From Cognatitamlana sp035818475 (GTDB lineage: Bacteria; Bacteroidota; Bacteroidia; Flavobacteriales; Flavobacteriaceae), in assembly GCF_035818475.1 (NCBI RefSeq), contig NZ_JAYMGV010000003.1:124001-188000 (forward strand): DNA of 64,000 bases, in the 5' to 3' direction. The notes below the pieces were generated by a model. That model did no database searches, was not told the origin of the DNA, and worked only from the letters and a program-made list of their open reading frames with translations. Of the stretch, positions 16,313 through 25,166 are shown in pieces. Position numbers and translations under genes: made by a program. Position 1 is the first letter of the stretch, and each line of letters begins with the position of its first letter.

Positions 16313-16348
16313 CCTTTTTTTAAAAAAAGGACTTCAGGATGATATTTG
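16313..16348 (+). promoter_or_regulatory. AT palindrome and candidate -7 element upstream of the TPR-like gene
   Basis: Perfect palindrome CCTTTTTTTAAAAAAAGG at 16313-16330, then GATATTTG at 16341-16348, one mismatch from TAnnTTTG and about 30 nt before the ATG at 16379. The palindrome occupies the spacer/-33 zone, where an operator or bent A-tract could act. No T-run follows it in the way needed for a clear terminator. Confidence 0.35.
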
Positions 16349-16378
16349 CCTTGTATTTAATTATTAAAAAACACAACC

Positions 16379-17005
16379 ATGAAACACTTAATCATCATTA
16401 CAACACTATTAACCTTCGGAATTGTTAATGCACAGACCAGCTATGAGAAAGGCATGCAAAAAGCATTTCAACTATGGCAATCCAATGAACAGGTTGAAGC
16501 ATCAAATCTTTTTGAACGTATAGCAAATGCCGAAACAGATAATTGGTTGCCACCGTATTATGCCGCTCAAATTAATATTATTTCAAGTTTTGGAGAAAAA
16601 GATAAAGAAAAACTAACAGCACAACTTAATAAAGCTCAGGATTTAATCAATGATGCTACAGCAATTTCAAAGGATAACCCTGAAATATTGGTGCTTCAAG
16701 CCCTATTGCATACGGCTTGGGTAGCTTTTGATGGTGCTACATATGGTATGACATTATCGGGTAAAGTAGCACAGTTATATGCTAAAGCATCACAGATAGC
16801 ACCGGAGAATCCACGAGTAGTATATTGCAAAGCAGAGTGGGATATGGGATCGGCTTCTTATTTTGGCCAAGATACCACACCATTTTGTAAAGATTTAGAA
16901 CGTGCCATGGATCTTTTTGCTAAATTTAAACCAGAAACGCCTTTTCATCCTAACTGGGGTAAGGAGCGTGCAGAAATGATTTTAAAATCATGCAATAAGA
17001 AATAA
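16379..17005 (+). CDS. Secreted TPR-like helical protein
   Basis: 208 residues with the signal peptide MKHLIIITTLLTFGIVNAQ. The rest is alpha-helical with TPR-like spacing: YEKGMQKAFQLWQSNEQVEA (about 22-41), WLPPYYAAQINIISSF and NPEILVLQALLHTAW. A later NPRVVYCKAEWDMGSASYFG has the typical TPR Y/A pattern. It precedes the LytS-type kinase by 20 nt, suggesting co-transcription. It may be a periplasmic accessory of that signalling system (inference). No enzyme motif is seen. The gene type is common and uncharacterised in flavobacteria. Confidence 0.78.
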   Translation: MKHLIIITTLLTFGIVNAQTSYEKGMQKAFQLWQSNEQVEASNLFERIANAETDNWLPPYYAAQINIISSFGEKDKEKLTAQLNKAQDLINDATAISKDNPEILVLQALLHTAWVAFDGATYGMTLSGKVAQLYAKASQIAPENPRVVYCKAEWDMGSASYFGQDTTPFCKDLERAMDLFAKFKPETPFHPNWGKERAEMILKSCNKK

Positions 17006-17025
17006 TTAATTAACTGGAATTAGAA

Positions 17026-18369
17026 ATGAAAAAATCTGTTAGAAATATATTAATAGCCTTCATAATTGGTATTATAGTTTTTATAATAGGGAGCTTTCTT
17101 TCTAACGGATTTCAATTTGAGAGTACAGAAAGTTTATTGATTACTCTGGCGTTCTATCAGTTGTATTCCTTTGTTTTGGGGTATTCCAATATGTATTTTT
17201 TTGATTATCTGGAATGTCGTCAATGGAAAAAAAATGATACGTTCAAACGAATCATTATTGGTGTGTTTGGCTGTATAATTATAACATTAATAGGCTTATT
17301 TGTGTTGAGGGCATCAACATCAATGTTCTATCATGGTAACTCTTTTGAATATTTTTTGGCGAACGAAAAATTTGGAAGTTATCAATTTGGTCTTTGGGTA
17401 ACTCTGGTTATTGTTAGCATTTTTTATGCTATATATTTTTACAACAGATACCAACAAAACAGAATAAAAGAACAGAAGGTTATTGCCGGTACGGCAAGTG
17501 CTAAGTTTGATGCTTTAAAAAACCAGTTAGACCCTCATTTTTTATTTAATAGTTTAAATGTATTGACAAGTTTAATAGAAGAGAATCCGGATAATGCTCA
17601 AAAATTTACAACCGGCTTGTCTAAAGTATATCGCTATGTTTTAGAGCAAAAAAATAAAGAATTGGTTACTGTTGATGAAGAGTTGCAATTTGCTAAAACC
17701 TACATGTCTTTGTTAAAAATGAGATTTGAAGACAGTATAGTATTTACTATGCCAGAGCGCGCGCTAAACCCGGAAAGTAAAGTTGTACCCTTATCACTAC
17801 AATTGCTTTTAGAAAATGCAGTAAAGCATAATATGGTGACATCAAGTAAGCCTCTTCATATTAAAATTTATGAAGACCAAGGTAACTTGATTGTTGAAAA
17901 TACTTTGCAACCTAAGCAAATTGTAAAAAAGAGTAGCGGTGTAGGTTTGAACAATATCATGCAGCGCTATAATTTATTAACCAATAGAAAAATAAAAATA
18001 AACAAAGAATCAAATAAGTTTTTGGTAGCCATACCCATACTTACAAAACAAATATCAGTTATGAGGCCACAATCATCAAATCAAATGGACGATAATTATT
18101 TGCGTGCACGTAACCACGTAGAAGAACTAAAAGGCTTTTATTACAGCCTGGTATCATACTTTTTAGTCATTCCATTCCTAATCTTTATAAATTATAAAAC
18201 CTATTGGAGCTTTCAATGGTTTTGGTTTCCCATGTTTGGTTGGGGACTAGGGCTAGCTATTCAAGCTTTTAGGGTCTTTTTTAGTAATAAAGCTTTTGGA
18301 AGTAGTTGGGAAAAGCGTAAGATAGAAGAATTTATGAGAGAAGAAGAACAGGCAAATCGTTGGAATTAA
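17026..18369 (+). CDS. LytS-type sensor histidine kinase with a C-terminal 2TM domain
   Basis: 447 residues. Four membrane helices fill about 1-145. The LytS/YehU-type kinase domain follows: LKNQLDPHFLFNSLNVLTSL with phospho-acceptor His171, then LSLQLLLENAVKHNM (N-box) and SSGVGLNNIMQRYNLL (G-box). After residue about 345 the protein continues into a 2TM domain: DDNYLRARNHVEELKGFYYS, two helices (about 372-390, 397-416), then SSWEKRKIEEFM. The same domain is encoded as free-standing proteins by the next two genes, so this looks like a fusion between a kinase and a neighbouring 2TM gene. Partner response regulator: LytTR protein at 19126. Confidence 0.92.
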   Translation: MKKSVRNILIAFIIGIIVFIIGSFLSNGFQFESTESLLITLAFYQLYSFVLGYSNMYFFDYLECRQWKKNDTFKRIIIGVFGCIIITLIGLFVLRASTSMFYHGNSFEYFLANEKFGSYQFGLWVTLVIVSIFYAIYFYNRYQQNRIKEQKVIAGTASAKFDALKNQLDPHFLFNSLNVLTSLIEENPDNAQKFTTGLSKVYRYVLEQKNKELVTVDEELQFAKTYMSLLKMRFEDSIVFTMPERALNPESKVVPLSLQLLLENAVKHNMVTSSKPLHIKIYEDQGNLIVENTLQPKQIVKKSSGVGLNNIMQRYNLLTNRKIKINKESNKFLVAIPILTKQISVMRPQSSNQMDDNYLRARNHVEELKGFYYSLVSYFLVIPFLIFINYKTYWSFQWFWFPMFGWGLGLAIQAFRVFFSNKAFGSSWEKRKIEEFMREEEQANRWN

Positions 18370-18381
18370 AAAAGGAATAAA

Positions 18382-18726
18382 ATGAACCGTTTAGATAATA
18401 AAAATACATCTGATAACTTTAATAGAGAAGATGCTTATATAAGAGCTCAAAAACGACTTAAGGAGCTCAAAGGATTTTATTGGCATGCGTTCTGGTATGC
18501 CGTAGTTAACATCTTTATTTTTATCATGATAGCTTCAAATACAAGTGGCAATATCTGGAATATTGGCACACTTTCCACACCATTATTCTGGGGTATTGGG
18601 CTAGGTTTTCACGCTCTAAGCGTGTTTTGCAGAAACCGCTTTTTTAGCAAATCATGGGAAGATAGAAAAATTCGTGAATTCATGGAAAAGGAAGAAGGTA
18701 AAACCGATAAACGTAGATTTGAATAA
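18382..18726 (+). CDS. 2TM domain protein (first free copy)
   Basis: 114 residues. It has the conserved lead-in AYIRAQKRLKELKGFYWHAF, two membrane helices (about 37-54 and 66-83), and the closing motif FFSKSWEDRKIREFMEKEEG. It closely resembles the C-terminal part of the upstream kinase and the next gene product. It lies 12 nt after the kinase stop and 1 nt before the next start. The domain is known only as 2TM; a role in modulating the membrane kinase is an inference from context. Confidence 0.85.
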   Translation: MNRLDNKNTSDNFNREDAYIRAQKRLKELKGFYWHAFWYAVVNIFIFIMIASNTSGNIWNIGTLSTPLFWGIGLGFHALSVFCRNRFFSKSWEDRKIREFMEKEEGKTDKRRFE

Positions 18727-18727
18727 T

Positions 18728-19045
18728 ATGAAAACTCAAGAAGAATTAGACAAAAGCTATATAAGAGCGAAGGAAAAAGTACGACATATTAAAGTTTTTT
18801 ATGTTCACTTGGTGGGATATATCATTGTGGTACTGCTTCTATTATACAATTTATATATCATTGACGAAAACAATGAGTATGCCGATTTCTTTACCTGGTT
18901 TAACTCAATAATAATATTAGCATGGACCGTTTTTATTTTTTTACATGGAAGGTTTGCTTTAAAAGGTAAACAGTTCTTTAAGAAAACATGGGAAGAGAGA
19001 AAATTGAAAGCATATATGGATAAACAAGAAAAGAAATGGGAATAG
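18728..19045 (+). CDS. 2TM domain protein (second free copy)
   Basis: 105 residues from the ATG at 18728, chosen because it directly follows the preceding stop (18726) and starts the conserved motif: MKTQEELDKSYIRAKEKVRH. An in-frame ATG at 18674 lies inside the upstream gene. Two helices (about 28-44 and 59-75) are followed by FFKKTWEERKLKAYMDKQEK, the same end motif as in the two upstream genes. Third consecutive occurrence of this domain in the locus; 80 nt separate it from the response regulator. Confidence 0.85.
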   Translation: MKTQEELDKSYIRAKEKVRHIKVFYVHLVGYIIVVLLLLYNLYIIDENNEYADFFTWFNSIIILAWTVFIFLHGRFALKGKQFFKKTWEERKLKAYMDKQEKKWE

Positions 19046-19125
19046 TACTATTTAGTTGACTCTTTTGTAAAAGGACCAGAGAATATCAACAATACCCTGT
19101 TATCAATAAAAAATAATCATTAAGA

Positions 19126-19881
19126 ATGAACGTAATTATAATAGAAGATGAAAAGCCATCAGCAAGACGTTTACAACGTATGCTTAAAAGCTTAAACTTA
19201 AATGCTGATACCATGTTACATTCTGTTGAAGAATCCATTAAATGGTTTCAAAACAATCAGCATCCGGATTTAATTTTTTTAGATATTCAACTCAGTGATG
19301 GTTTGTCTTTTGAGATCTTTGAAGCTATTGCTATAAAATCAGCTATAATTTTTACAACAGCTTATGATGAATACGCACTTCAGGCCTTTAAATTAAATAG
19401 CATTGATTATTTGTTAAAGCCAATAGATGATAATGAATTATCAGTGGCAGTAAAAAAATATCAAAACCTTATACCTCAACAGCAGGCAGTAACTTTAGAT
19501 TTTAATGATATTAAAAAACTTCTTATAAATCCAATTGACCGAGAATATAAAAAACGCTTTTCTGTAAGGGTAGGGCAGCATTTAAAACTTATAAACATTG
19601 ATGAGATAGAATGTGTTTACAGTGAAAATAAAGGAACTTATATTCACACTACAGAAGGAAGAAATTACCTGTTGGACACCACTCTGGAGCATCTTGAAGA
19701 TGAATTAGAACCGGATACTTTTTTTAGGATAAGTCGAAAATTCTTTGTGAATATCAACGCTATCAAAGATATGGTAAGTTATACCAATTCGCGTTTACAA
19801 ATAAAATTAAAATCGTATAGGGGGCAAGACGTTATTGTGGCTAGAGAGCGGGTTAAGGATTTTAAAGCTTGGTTGGAATAA
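19126..19881 (+). CDS. LytTR-family response regulator
   Basis: 251 residues. The receiver domain (1-120) has the acidic pocket IIIEDEKPSARR, phospho-acceptor Asp53 in DLIFLDIQLSDG, Thr in IFTTAYDEYALQAF and Lys in DYLLKPID. The LytTR DNA-binding domain (about 142-251) includes FSVRVGQHLKLINIDEIECV, then LEDELEPDTFFRISRKFFVN and RGQDVIVARERVKDFKAWL. It follows the LytS-type kinase and 2TM genes on the same strand and is the obvious cognate regulator. It converges with the LETM1-related gene (26 nt between stops). Confidence 0.94.
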   Translation: MNVIIIEDEKPSARRLQRMLKSLNLNADTMLHSVEESIKWFQNNQHPDLIFLDIQLSDGLSFEIFEAIAIKSAIIFTTAYDEYALQAFKLNSIDYLLKPIDDNELSVAVKKYQNLIPQQQAVTLDFNDIKKLLINPIDREYKKRFSVRVGQHLKLINIDEIECVYSENKGTYIHTTEGRNYLLDTTLEHLEDELEPDTFFRISRKFFVNINAIKDMVSYTNSRLQIKLKSYRGQDVIVARERVKDFKAWLE

Positions 19882-19907
19882 AAGATATGAACATCATTTC
19901 TTTATCT

Positions 19908-21080
19908 TCATTCCTCAATTCTATTTTCATCAAAAGCAGATGGTAATAACTTAGGAATAAATTTAACTACTAAAGGTAATAGTAATGCACCTCCAGGTAA
20001 CAAAAAAATAGCAAGACTAGGTATAGATTTAAATATGTCTAGCAATTGATCCTGTACCTTTTTTTGTTCTTCTTTTGTTAGGTCCCTTACGGTGGATTGT
20101 GTTATAAGAACCATGAGCTCCTTACTGTCTTTTATTTCTTTGTACAAACGTTTGCTATTTCTGGTAATTAGTTTGTGTACCATTTTACTGGAATTATTGT
20201 AAAAGCTTTGTACAATATTTTTAGAGCTTAAAAGTGCAATATTGTCTTTGTTAACGGTATAGAATTTATTGACGGTTTTAATAGACTGATGTATCCGTGT
20301 AATATCTAATTGTAAATCGTGTCCCAGTTTTTCTAAAAATTGTTGCTCTTCTACATCAATCATCTGATCACTCCATGTGGCCATACATGCTAAATCCAAA
20401 ATATAATATTTCTCCTGACTGTTTTTTATAAGCTTTATTGCCTTTTTATAATCCAGATTGTTAGAACTATGATAGCGTAAAGAAGACTCAAACAACTTTA
20501 TCAAACTATCATCATACTGATTTTTATTTTCTTTGGAATTAAGTACATCAAGTGTAATGGCTACAATTGAGGCTTCAAGGTTTTTTAAGTAATCTATACT
20601 AATAGATTCGTTTTTGAGGTACTCATCATAAGCTAAAACGTCTACATATAGCAGAGCATTTATGACAAAATAATTGAAGTTTTTTGTGAGTACATTGGCA
20701 TCAATCTGAATGCGTTTATGTATTATTTTTTCAAGTTGCTCGTTTGATTTTGTACCCCCTAATAGTTCTTGAAAAAAAGAGGTTTTAATTTCATTGATAT
20801 CCGTGTAGAAGTTAATAACACTTTCTGTAAATGAGGTCTTAATTTTAGACTTTGAGTAGTTGTAAAATAATGATAAAATAAAATTGGTTTTACAAAGCTC
20901 TTCTTCAGTAAAATCACTTTTTGGAAATATTTGGGCAGCAATATTTAAATTACTTCCATAAATAAATCCACAGGCTCTTAAGGTGTCATAAAACGCCTCA
21001 TTACGATATTCCAAAAACCCGTTGTTTTTTGGGAGCTCCTTGAGTAGTTTTTTTATCCAACCTGCTGATGATGGGTTCAT
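19908..21080 (-). CDS. LETM1-related protein, flavobacterial family
   Basis: 390 residues, largely helical. It starts MNPSSAGWIKKLLKELPK, has a TerB-like acidic helical middle (LACMATWSDQMIDVEEQQFL, about 235-254), and ends with a membrane hairpin SIPSLAIFLLPGGALLLPLV then VKFIPKLLPSAFDENR (about 352-387). That Pro-Gly-Gly plus IPxLLPSAF signature is the conserved core of mitochondrial LETM1. In flavobacteria homologues are annotated as LETM1-related and biofilm-associated; I cannot verify the biofilm link here. No signal peptide, so likely an inner-membrane protein anchored by its C-terminus. Monocistronic. Confidence 0.72.
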   Translation of the reverse strand: MNPSSAGWIKKLLKELPKNNGFLEYRNEAFYDTLRACGFIYGSNLNIAAQIFPKSDFTEEELCKTNFILSLFYNYSKSKIKTSFTESVINFYTDINEIKTSFFQELLGGTKSNEQLEKIIHKRIQIDANVLTKNFNYFVINALLYVDVLAYDEYLKNESISIDYLKNLEASIVAITLDVLNSKENKNQYDDSLIKLFESSLRYHSSNNLDYKKAIKLIKNSQEKYYILDLACMATWSDQMIDVEEQQFLEKLGHDLQLDITRIHQSIKTVNKFYTVNKDNIALLSSKNIVQSFYNNSSKMVHKLITRNSKRLYKEIKDSKELMVLITQSTVRDLTKEEQKKVQDQLLDIFKSIPSLAIFLLPGGALLLPLVVKFIPKLLPSAFDENRIEE

Positions 21081-21247
21081 TATTTATAAGTAATCAATGA
21101 AGTGTAAATGTAACAGTTTATAAGATTAGTTTGCAAATATTCCTATGAATTAAACATTTTCTAATAGTATTTAATGCCAGGCAAATCAGTAACTATTTGT
21201 TTGCATGTAATTAAAATGTATAGGCTCTTAATATAAATAGACGTTAA

Positions 21248-22072
21248 TTATGGTCTAAAGGAAGCTCCAATCAATGGCCCAAAAACATTAACATTGGTAT
21301 CTAAACTTTCAGAAGAAGAGACGTCGCTTCTTTTATAGTTAAAATTTCTAAACCCTGCATTTATAGTGATTAGTTTTGAAACTTTAAACATATTTAAGTA
21401 AAGAAAATCATAAGTGAATTTTGAAGAGTTACCAATACCAAAACCACCGATGTCCATAGACACATTTAACGAGAATTTATTGCTAATATGAAGGTCTGCC
21501 TTAGCTCCCAACATTAAATCCCACCAATCAGTTAATTGATTTAAAGTACCATTAAGCAAAATATTGTCATTATGAGAGAGCGAATAATTTAAAAAGAGAT
21601 CATTTTTCCAATATTTAGCTCCAAAATCAATAATTAAACGCCACCCTTTTAAAACTTCATTTTCTTTAAAATGGAAGTTTTCATAAACGTTATAACCTAA
21701 ATTGAAGGCAAAAATACGTTGAATGATTTCTAAATCTATTTTTAATCCGGCATTGGATGTTTTGTCTCCCAAATTAGCCCAGGTACCGTCAAAAAACAAA
21801 TGAAAACGTTTAAACCTGGTATGAGCAGCTAATTGAAACCCGGCATTAGTGATGGAATTTAAATCATTAAAAGATTGTCTTATTTGCGTTCCGCCAACAT
21901 CAGTTGAGTTAAAAGCAAAAAGCCCATAAGGGGTTATACTGAAATCCCAATCACTTTTTTTATTAATATTCTTTTTGAGTTCAGGTACTTGAGCATTAAC
22001 CAGACATGTTACGCTTAGAATAAAAGAAAACGTGAGTTTTATAATTAAAAAAGAAAGCTTTATTTCTCTCAT
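21248..22072 (-). CDS. Probable outer-membrane beta-barrel protein
   Basis: 274 residues. A long signal peptide (about 1-27, ending VTCLVNAQ) is followed by alternating amphipathic strands rich in aromatic and Asn/Asp residues: DWDFSITPYGLFAFNSTDVG, FKRFHLFFDGTWANLGDKTS, IDFGAKYWKNDLF and DWWDLMLGAKADLHISNKFS, finishing FGPLIGASFRP. The total suggests an 8- to 12-strand barrel. No specific family recognised. It lies 24 nt downstream of the YceI gene on the same strand, so the two are probably co-transcribed. Function unknown. Confidence 0.7.
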   Translation of the reverse strand: MREIKLSFLIIKLTFSFILSVTCLVNAQVPELKKNINKKSDWDFSITPYGLFAFNSTDVGGTQIRQSFNDLNSITNAGFQLAAHTRFKRFHLFFDGTWANLGDKTSNAGLKIDLEIIQRIFAFNLGYNVYENFHFKENEVLKGWRLIIDFGAKYWKNDLFLNYSLSHNDNILLNGTLNQLTDWWDLMLGAKADLHISNKFSLNVSMDIGGFGIGNSSKFTYDFLYLNMFKVSKLITINAGFRNFNYKRSDVSSSESLDTNVNVFGPLIGASFRP

Positions 22073-22096
22073 TCTTAATGCGTAGTATGTTAGGTG

Positions 22097-22720
22097 TTAA
22101 TTTTTACGTAAGTAGGTGTTAATTTCAATAGCAACATCTTCCCATGTTTTGCTTACGCCATCTGGCCCTTTATGTAAATCAAAACAAGCCTTATTAAGAG
22201 ATTCTAGAGCACCTAATGCGTTCCAATCCTTAAGGTTCATAGTACCGGTCATAGAAATTCGCCTTTCATCAGTTATTAAAATTTTCAATGGCAAATCGTG
22301 AGTAACACCATTCATGGTTAGAGATGCTACTACAGAGTTACCGTTATGTTTTATGGTACCTTTTATAAACTCAGTATCTAGCATAGCCCCGAAAAAAGAA
22401 GCTTTTATTTTTGCATCTCTACCTTCATCTTTAGTAAATAAATTGCTAATAGGTATTGAAAAGGCTAGGTTATTAAGAGCTTCTTGTATAGTTGCCCCTT
22501 CCTTGTTCTCAAATTTTATAACAGAAAACTCACCTCCAACAGCTAATTTTTCTGTGGTCTTGTAAGCGGTCCATTTTACTGAGGTTGCTTCAGGCTTTAC
22601 AACAAATTTTTCTATTGAAGTGTCTTCAGCGGGTGCTTCTGTTTTAGTTTCTTTTTTTTCGTTTTTACAAGATGTTAAACCTATTGTTAATGCAATTAAT
22701 ATAATGCTAAGTTTTTTCAT
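22097..22720 (-). CDS. YceI-family lipoprotein
   Basis: 207 residues. Lipoprotein signal MKKLSIILIALTIGLTSCKN with Cys18. After a Lys/Glu-rich linker the YceI lipocalin-like domain (about 40-200) starts at EATSVKWTAYKTTEKLAVGG. It contains TEFIKGTIKHNGNSVVASLT and MNGVTHDLPLKILI. YceI proteins bind polyisoprenoid-type lipids in a beta-barrel; here the protein would be tethered in the envelope. The closing WEDVAIEINTYLRKN is family-like. Divergent from hemN (125 nt between starts). The Fnr-type site between them is spaced correctly only for hemN. Confidence 0.9.
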   Translation of the reverse strand: MKKLSIILIALTIGLTSCKNEKKETKTEAPAEDTSIEKFVVKPEATSVKWTAYKTTEKLAVGGEFSVIKFENKEGATIQEALNNLAFSIPISNLFTKDEGRDAKIKASFFGAMLDTEFIKGTIKHNGNSVVASLTMNGVTHDLPLKILITDERRISMTGTMNLKDWNALGALESLNKACFDLHKGPDGVSKTWEDVAIEINTYLRKN

Positions 22721-22784
22721 TTTTTTTTGCTTTTTTTGGTTAATCGAAGTTAAGGCATTAATAAATCAATTGCAAATATCTCCC

Positions 22785-22828
22785 ATGACATATGTCATAT
22801 TTTAAAATGCCTTTAAGTCATAATTTTG
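22785..22828 (+). promoter_or_regulatory. Fnr-type site and -7 element upstream of hemN
   Basis: Perfect 14-bp palindrome ATGACATATGTCAT (22785-22798) and TAATTTTG (22821-22828), a full TAnnTTTG match. Centre to last -7 base: 36.5 bp. Transcription would start near 22832-22835, placing the site about -41 to -43, as for class II activators. This argues that translation starts at the second ATG (22846), because the ATG at 22837 would leave almost no leader. Confidence 0.82.
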
Positions 22829-22845
22829 AACTATAAATGTTAGGT

Positions 22846-24210
22846 ATGTCAAATTCGTTAATCAATAAGTATAATATTGCTGGTCCACGGTATACCAGTT
22901 ACCCAACGGTACCGTATTGGGACAGTACTACGTTTTCTTTGGAGAAATGGAAACGGTCTCTGATACAGTCATTTAAGGAAAGCAATTCTAAAGAGGGAAT
23001 AAGCCTGTATATTCATTTGCCTTTTTGTGAAAGTTTATGCACGTTTTGTGGTTGTAACAAACGTATTACCAAACAACATAGTGTGGAGTCTCCATATATC
23101 AATGCTGTTTTAAAGGAGTGGAGCTTATATGTAGAGTTGTTTGAAGAAAAACCTCTTATCAAAGAGTTGCATCTTGGAGGGGGAACACCTACCTTTTTTA
23201 GCCCTGAGAATTTGGAAATGTTGATAAATGGTATATTAAGGGATGCTGTGAGAGCAGAAGATTGTGAATTCAGTTTTGAAGGACATCCAAATAATACAAC
23301 AAGAGCACATTTACAAGCACTTTACAATGTTGGGTTTAGAAGAGTAAGTTATGGTGTTCAGGATTATAATGAAACCGTACAAAAAGCTATTCATAGAATT
23401 CAACCTTTTGAAAATGTGAAGCGGGCAACAGAGCTGGCCAGAGAAATAGGATATACCTCTGTAGGGCATGACATTATTTTTGGGTTGCCATTTCAAACCT
23501 TAGAACATGTAGAAGAAACTATTTTAAAAACAAAAGAATTATTGCCTGATAGGCTAGCGTTTTATAGTTATGCACACGTACCATGGATAAAGGGGAATGG
23601 GCAGCGTGGATTTAAAGAATCTGATTTGCCATCAGCAGCATTAAAAAGAAAACAATATGAATTAGGAAAGCAATTGCTAGCTGAAGTTGGGTATGAAGAA
23701 ATTGGAATGGATCATTTTGCGTTAGTAACAGATTCTCTTCATGAATCTATGATCAGTGGGAAGCTACACAGGAATTTTATGGGGTATACTGCTTCAAAGA
23801 CTCAGGCTATGATTGGCCTTGGGGTTTCTTCTATTAGTGATAGTTGGTATGGGTTTGCACAAAATGTTAAGAAAATTGAAGATTATTACGAGTTGCTGGA
23901 AACCAGTAGAATTCCGGTTTATAGGGGGCATATTCTGTCTAAGGAAGACTTAATTATAAGAAAACACATTTTGAATTTGATGTGTCAATTTAAAACATCA
24001 TGGTCTCCTGATAATCTTTATTTTAAAGAGCTTCCGGATGCTCTGATAGAGTTGCAGGAAATGGAAAATGACGGATTACTTTCTATAGGAGATAGTAGTG
24101 TTGAAGTTACAGAAAAGGGACGGCCATTTGTTAGAAATATCTGTATGGCTTTTGATGTTTTATTGCAAAGAAAACAACCGGATACCAAGTTGTTTTCAAT
24201 GACGGTGTAA
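22846..24210 (+). CDS. hemN: Oxygen-independent coproporphyrinogen III oxidase
   Basis: 454 residues from the ATG at 22846; the alternative ATG at 22837 adds three residues. The N-terminal motif NKYNIAGPRYTSYPTVPYW is HemN-specific. The radical-SAM cluster ligands are C61, C65 and C68 in LPFCESLCTFCGC, with the HemN-type extra Cys70. ELHLGGGTPTFFSPENLEML is the SAM-binding Gly motif. The HemN C-terminal domain is present, which distinguishes it from HemW. It decarboxylates coproporphyrinogen III to protoporphyrinogen IX without O2 in haem synthesis. The Fnr-type promoter site matches induction at low oxygen. It is followed 80 nt later by a universal stress protein. Confidence 0.96.
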   Translation: MSNSLINKYNIAGPRYTSYPTVPYWDSTTFSLEKWKRSLIQSFKESNSKEGISLYIHLPFCESLCTFCGCNKRITKQHSVESPYINAVLKEWSLYVELFEEKPLIKELHLGGGTPTFFSPENLEMLINGILRDAVRAEDCEFSFEGHPNNTTRAHLQALYNVGFRRVSYGVQDYNETVQKAIHRIQPFENVKRATELAREIGYTSVGHDIIFGLPFQTLEHVEETILKTKELLPDRLAFYSYAHVPWIKGNGQRGFKESDLPSAALKRKQYELGKQLLAEVGYEEIGMDHFALVTDSLHESMISGKLHRNFMGYTASKTQAMIGLGVSSISDSWYGFAQNVKKIEDYYELLETSRIPVYRGHILSKEDLIIRKHILNLMCQFKTSWSPDNLYFKELPDALIELQEMENDGLLSIGDSSVEVTEKGRPFVRNICMAFDVLLQRKQPDTKLFSMTV

Positions 24211-24290
24211 ATTGAATAAGAACATTGATTGTATTGATGAAACTGTTCAAGTTGTTATTCCTGAGAGATCAGAACCAAAACTAAAAAATC

Positions 24291-25124
24291 ATGAAAAAAA
24301 TAATTGTACCAATTGATTTTTCTGAACATTCAGAATACGCTCTTAAAACAGCGGCTAAATTGTCTAAAAAGTATCATACCGAATTACTTGCTCTACATAT
24401 GTTAGAAATGTCAGATATCATGTTATCTGCTTCAGACGGACTTCAAAATCAAAAGGCTGTGTATTTTCTTCAACTTGCAGAGAAAAAATTTAAAGATTTC
24501 CTAAAGAAAGACTATTTAGAAGGTGTTCATGTTACTCCAATTATTAAACATTTTAAAGTGTTTAGTGAGGTTAACGATGTGGCCTTAAAAAATGATGCAG
24601 ACCTTATTATTATGGGGTCTCATGGTACTAGTGGATTAAAGGAGCTCTTTGTGGGGTCTAATACAGAACGCGTAGTGCGTAATGCAGAAATACCTGTTTT
24701 GGTAGTTAAAAATGATTTATTGAATGTGAATTTTGACGTTGTTACTTTAGCTTGCGATTTTTCTGAAGAGAATATTAGATCGTACTTAAATGCAATGAGT
24801 TTATTTAATAAAATGGATTCTAAAGTTTATATGGTTTACGTGAACTTACCTAATGATAAATTTAAGAGTTCGTTAGAAATTGAAAAAAAGGTGGTTAATT
24901 TTTTTGCAAAAGCTGATGGAAACTTAGATAAAATGGACGATGTTCATTATGTATCTGATTATACTGTTGAAGATGGCGTTTTGAATTTTTCTAATAAAAC
25001 AGGAGCAGATTTGATAGCGGTACCAACTCATGGTAAAAAAGGACTTGCACATTTCTTTGAAGGTAGTATAGGGGAGGATGTAGCTAATCATTCTACATTA
25101 CCGGTAATAACATTTAAAATATAA
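24291..25124 (+). CDS. Tandem-domain universal stress protein (UspA family)
   Basis: 277 residues with two Usp domains. Domain 1 (about 1-140) has MKKIIVPIDFSEHSEYALKT and the ATP-binding GSHGTSGLKELFVGSNTERV (G-2X-G-9X-GS/N). Domain 2 (about 145-277) has VTLACDFSEEN and THGKKGLAHFFEGSIGEDV, also with the ATP-type motif. Cytoplasmic. It lies 80 nt after hemN on the same strand with no terminator seen between them, so read-through from the Fnr-type hemN promoter is possible. Usp genes are often oxygen-limited or stress-induced, but that is inference here. Confidence 0.93.
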   Translation: MKKIIVPIDFSEHSEYALKTAAKLSKKYHTELLALHMLEMSDIMLSASDGLQNQKAVYFLQLAEKKFKDFLKKDYLEGVHVTPIIKHFKVFSEVNDVALKNDADLIIMGSHGTSGLKELFVGSNTERVVRNAEIPVLVVKNDLLNVNFDVVTLACDFSEENIRSYLNAMSLFNKMDSKVYMVYVNLPNDKFKSSLEIEKKVVNFFAKADGNLDKMDDVHYVSDYTVEDGVLNFSNKTGADLIAVPTHGKKGLAHFFEGSIGEDVANHSTLPVITFKI

Positions 25125-25166
25125 CTTGTTTATGTGGTTGTAAGCTGTTATTGATTAACTCAAATT

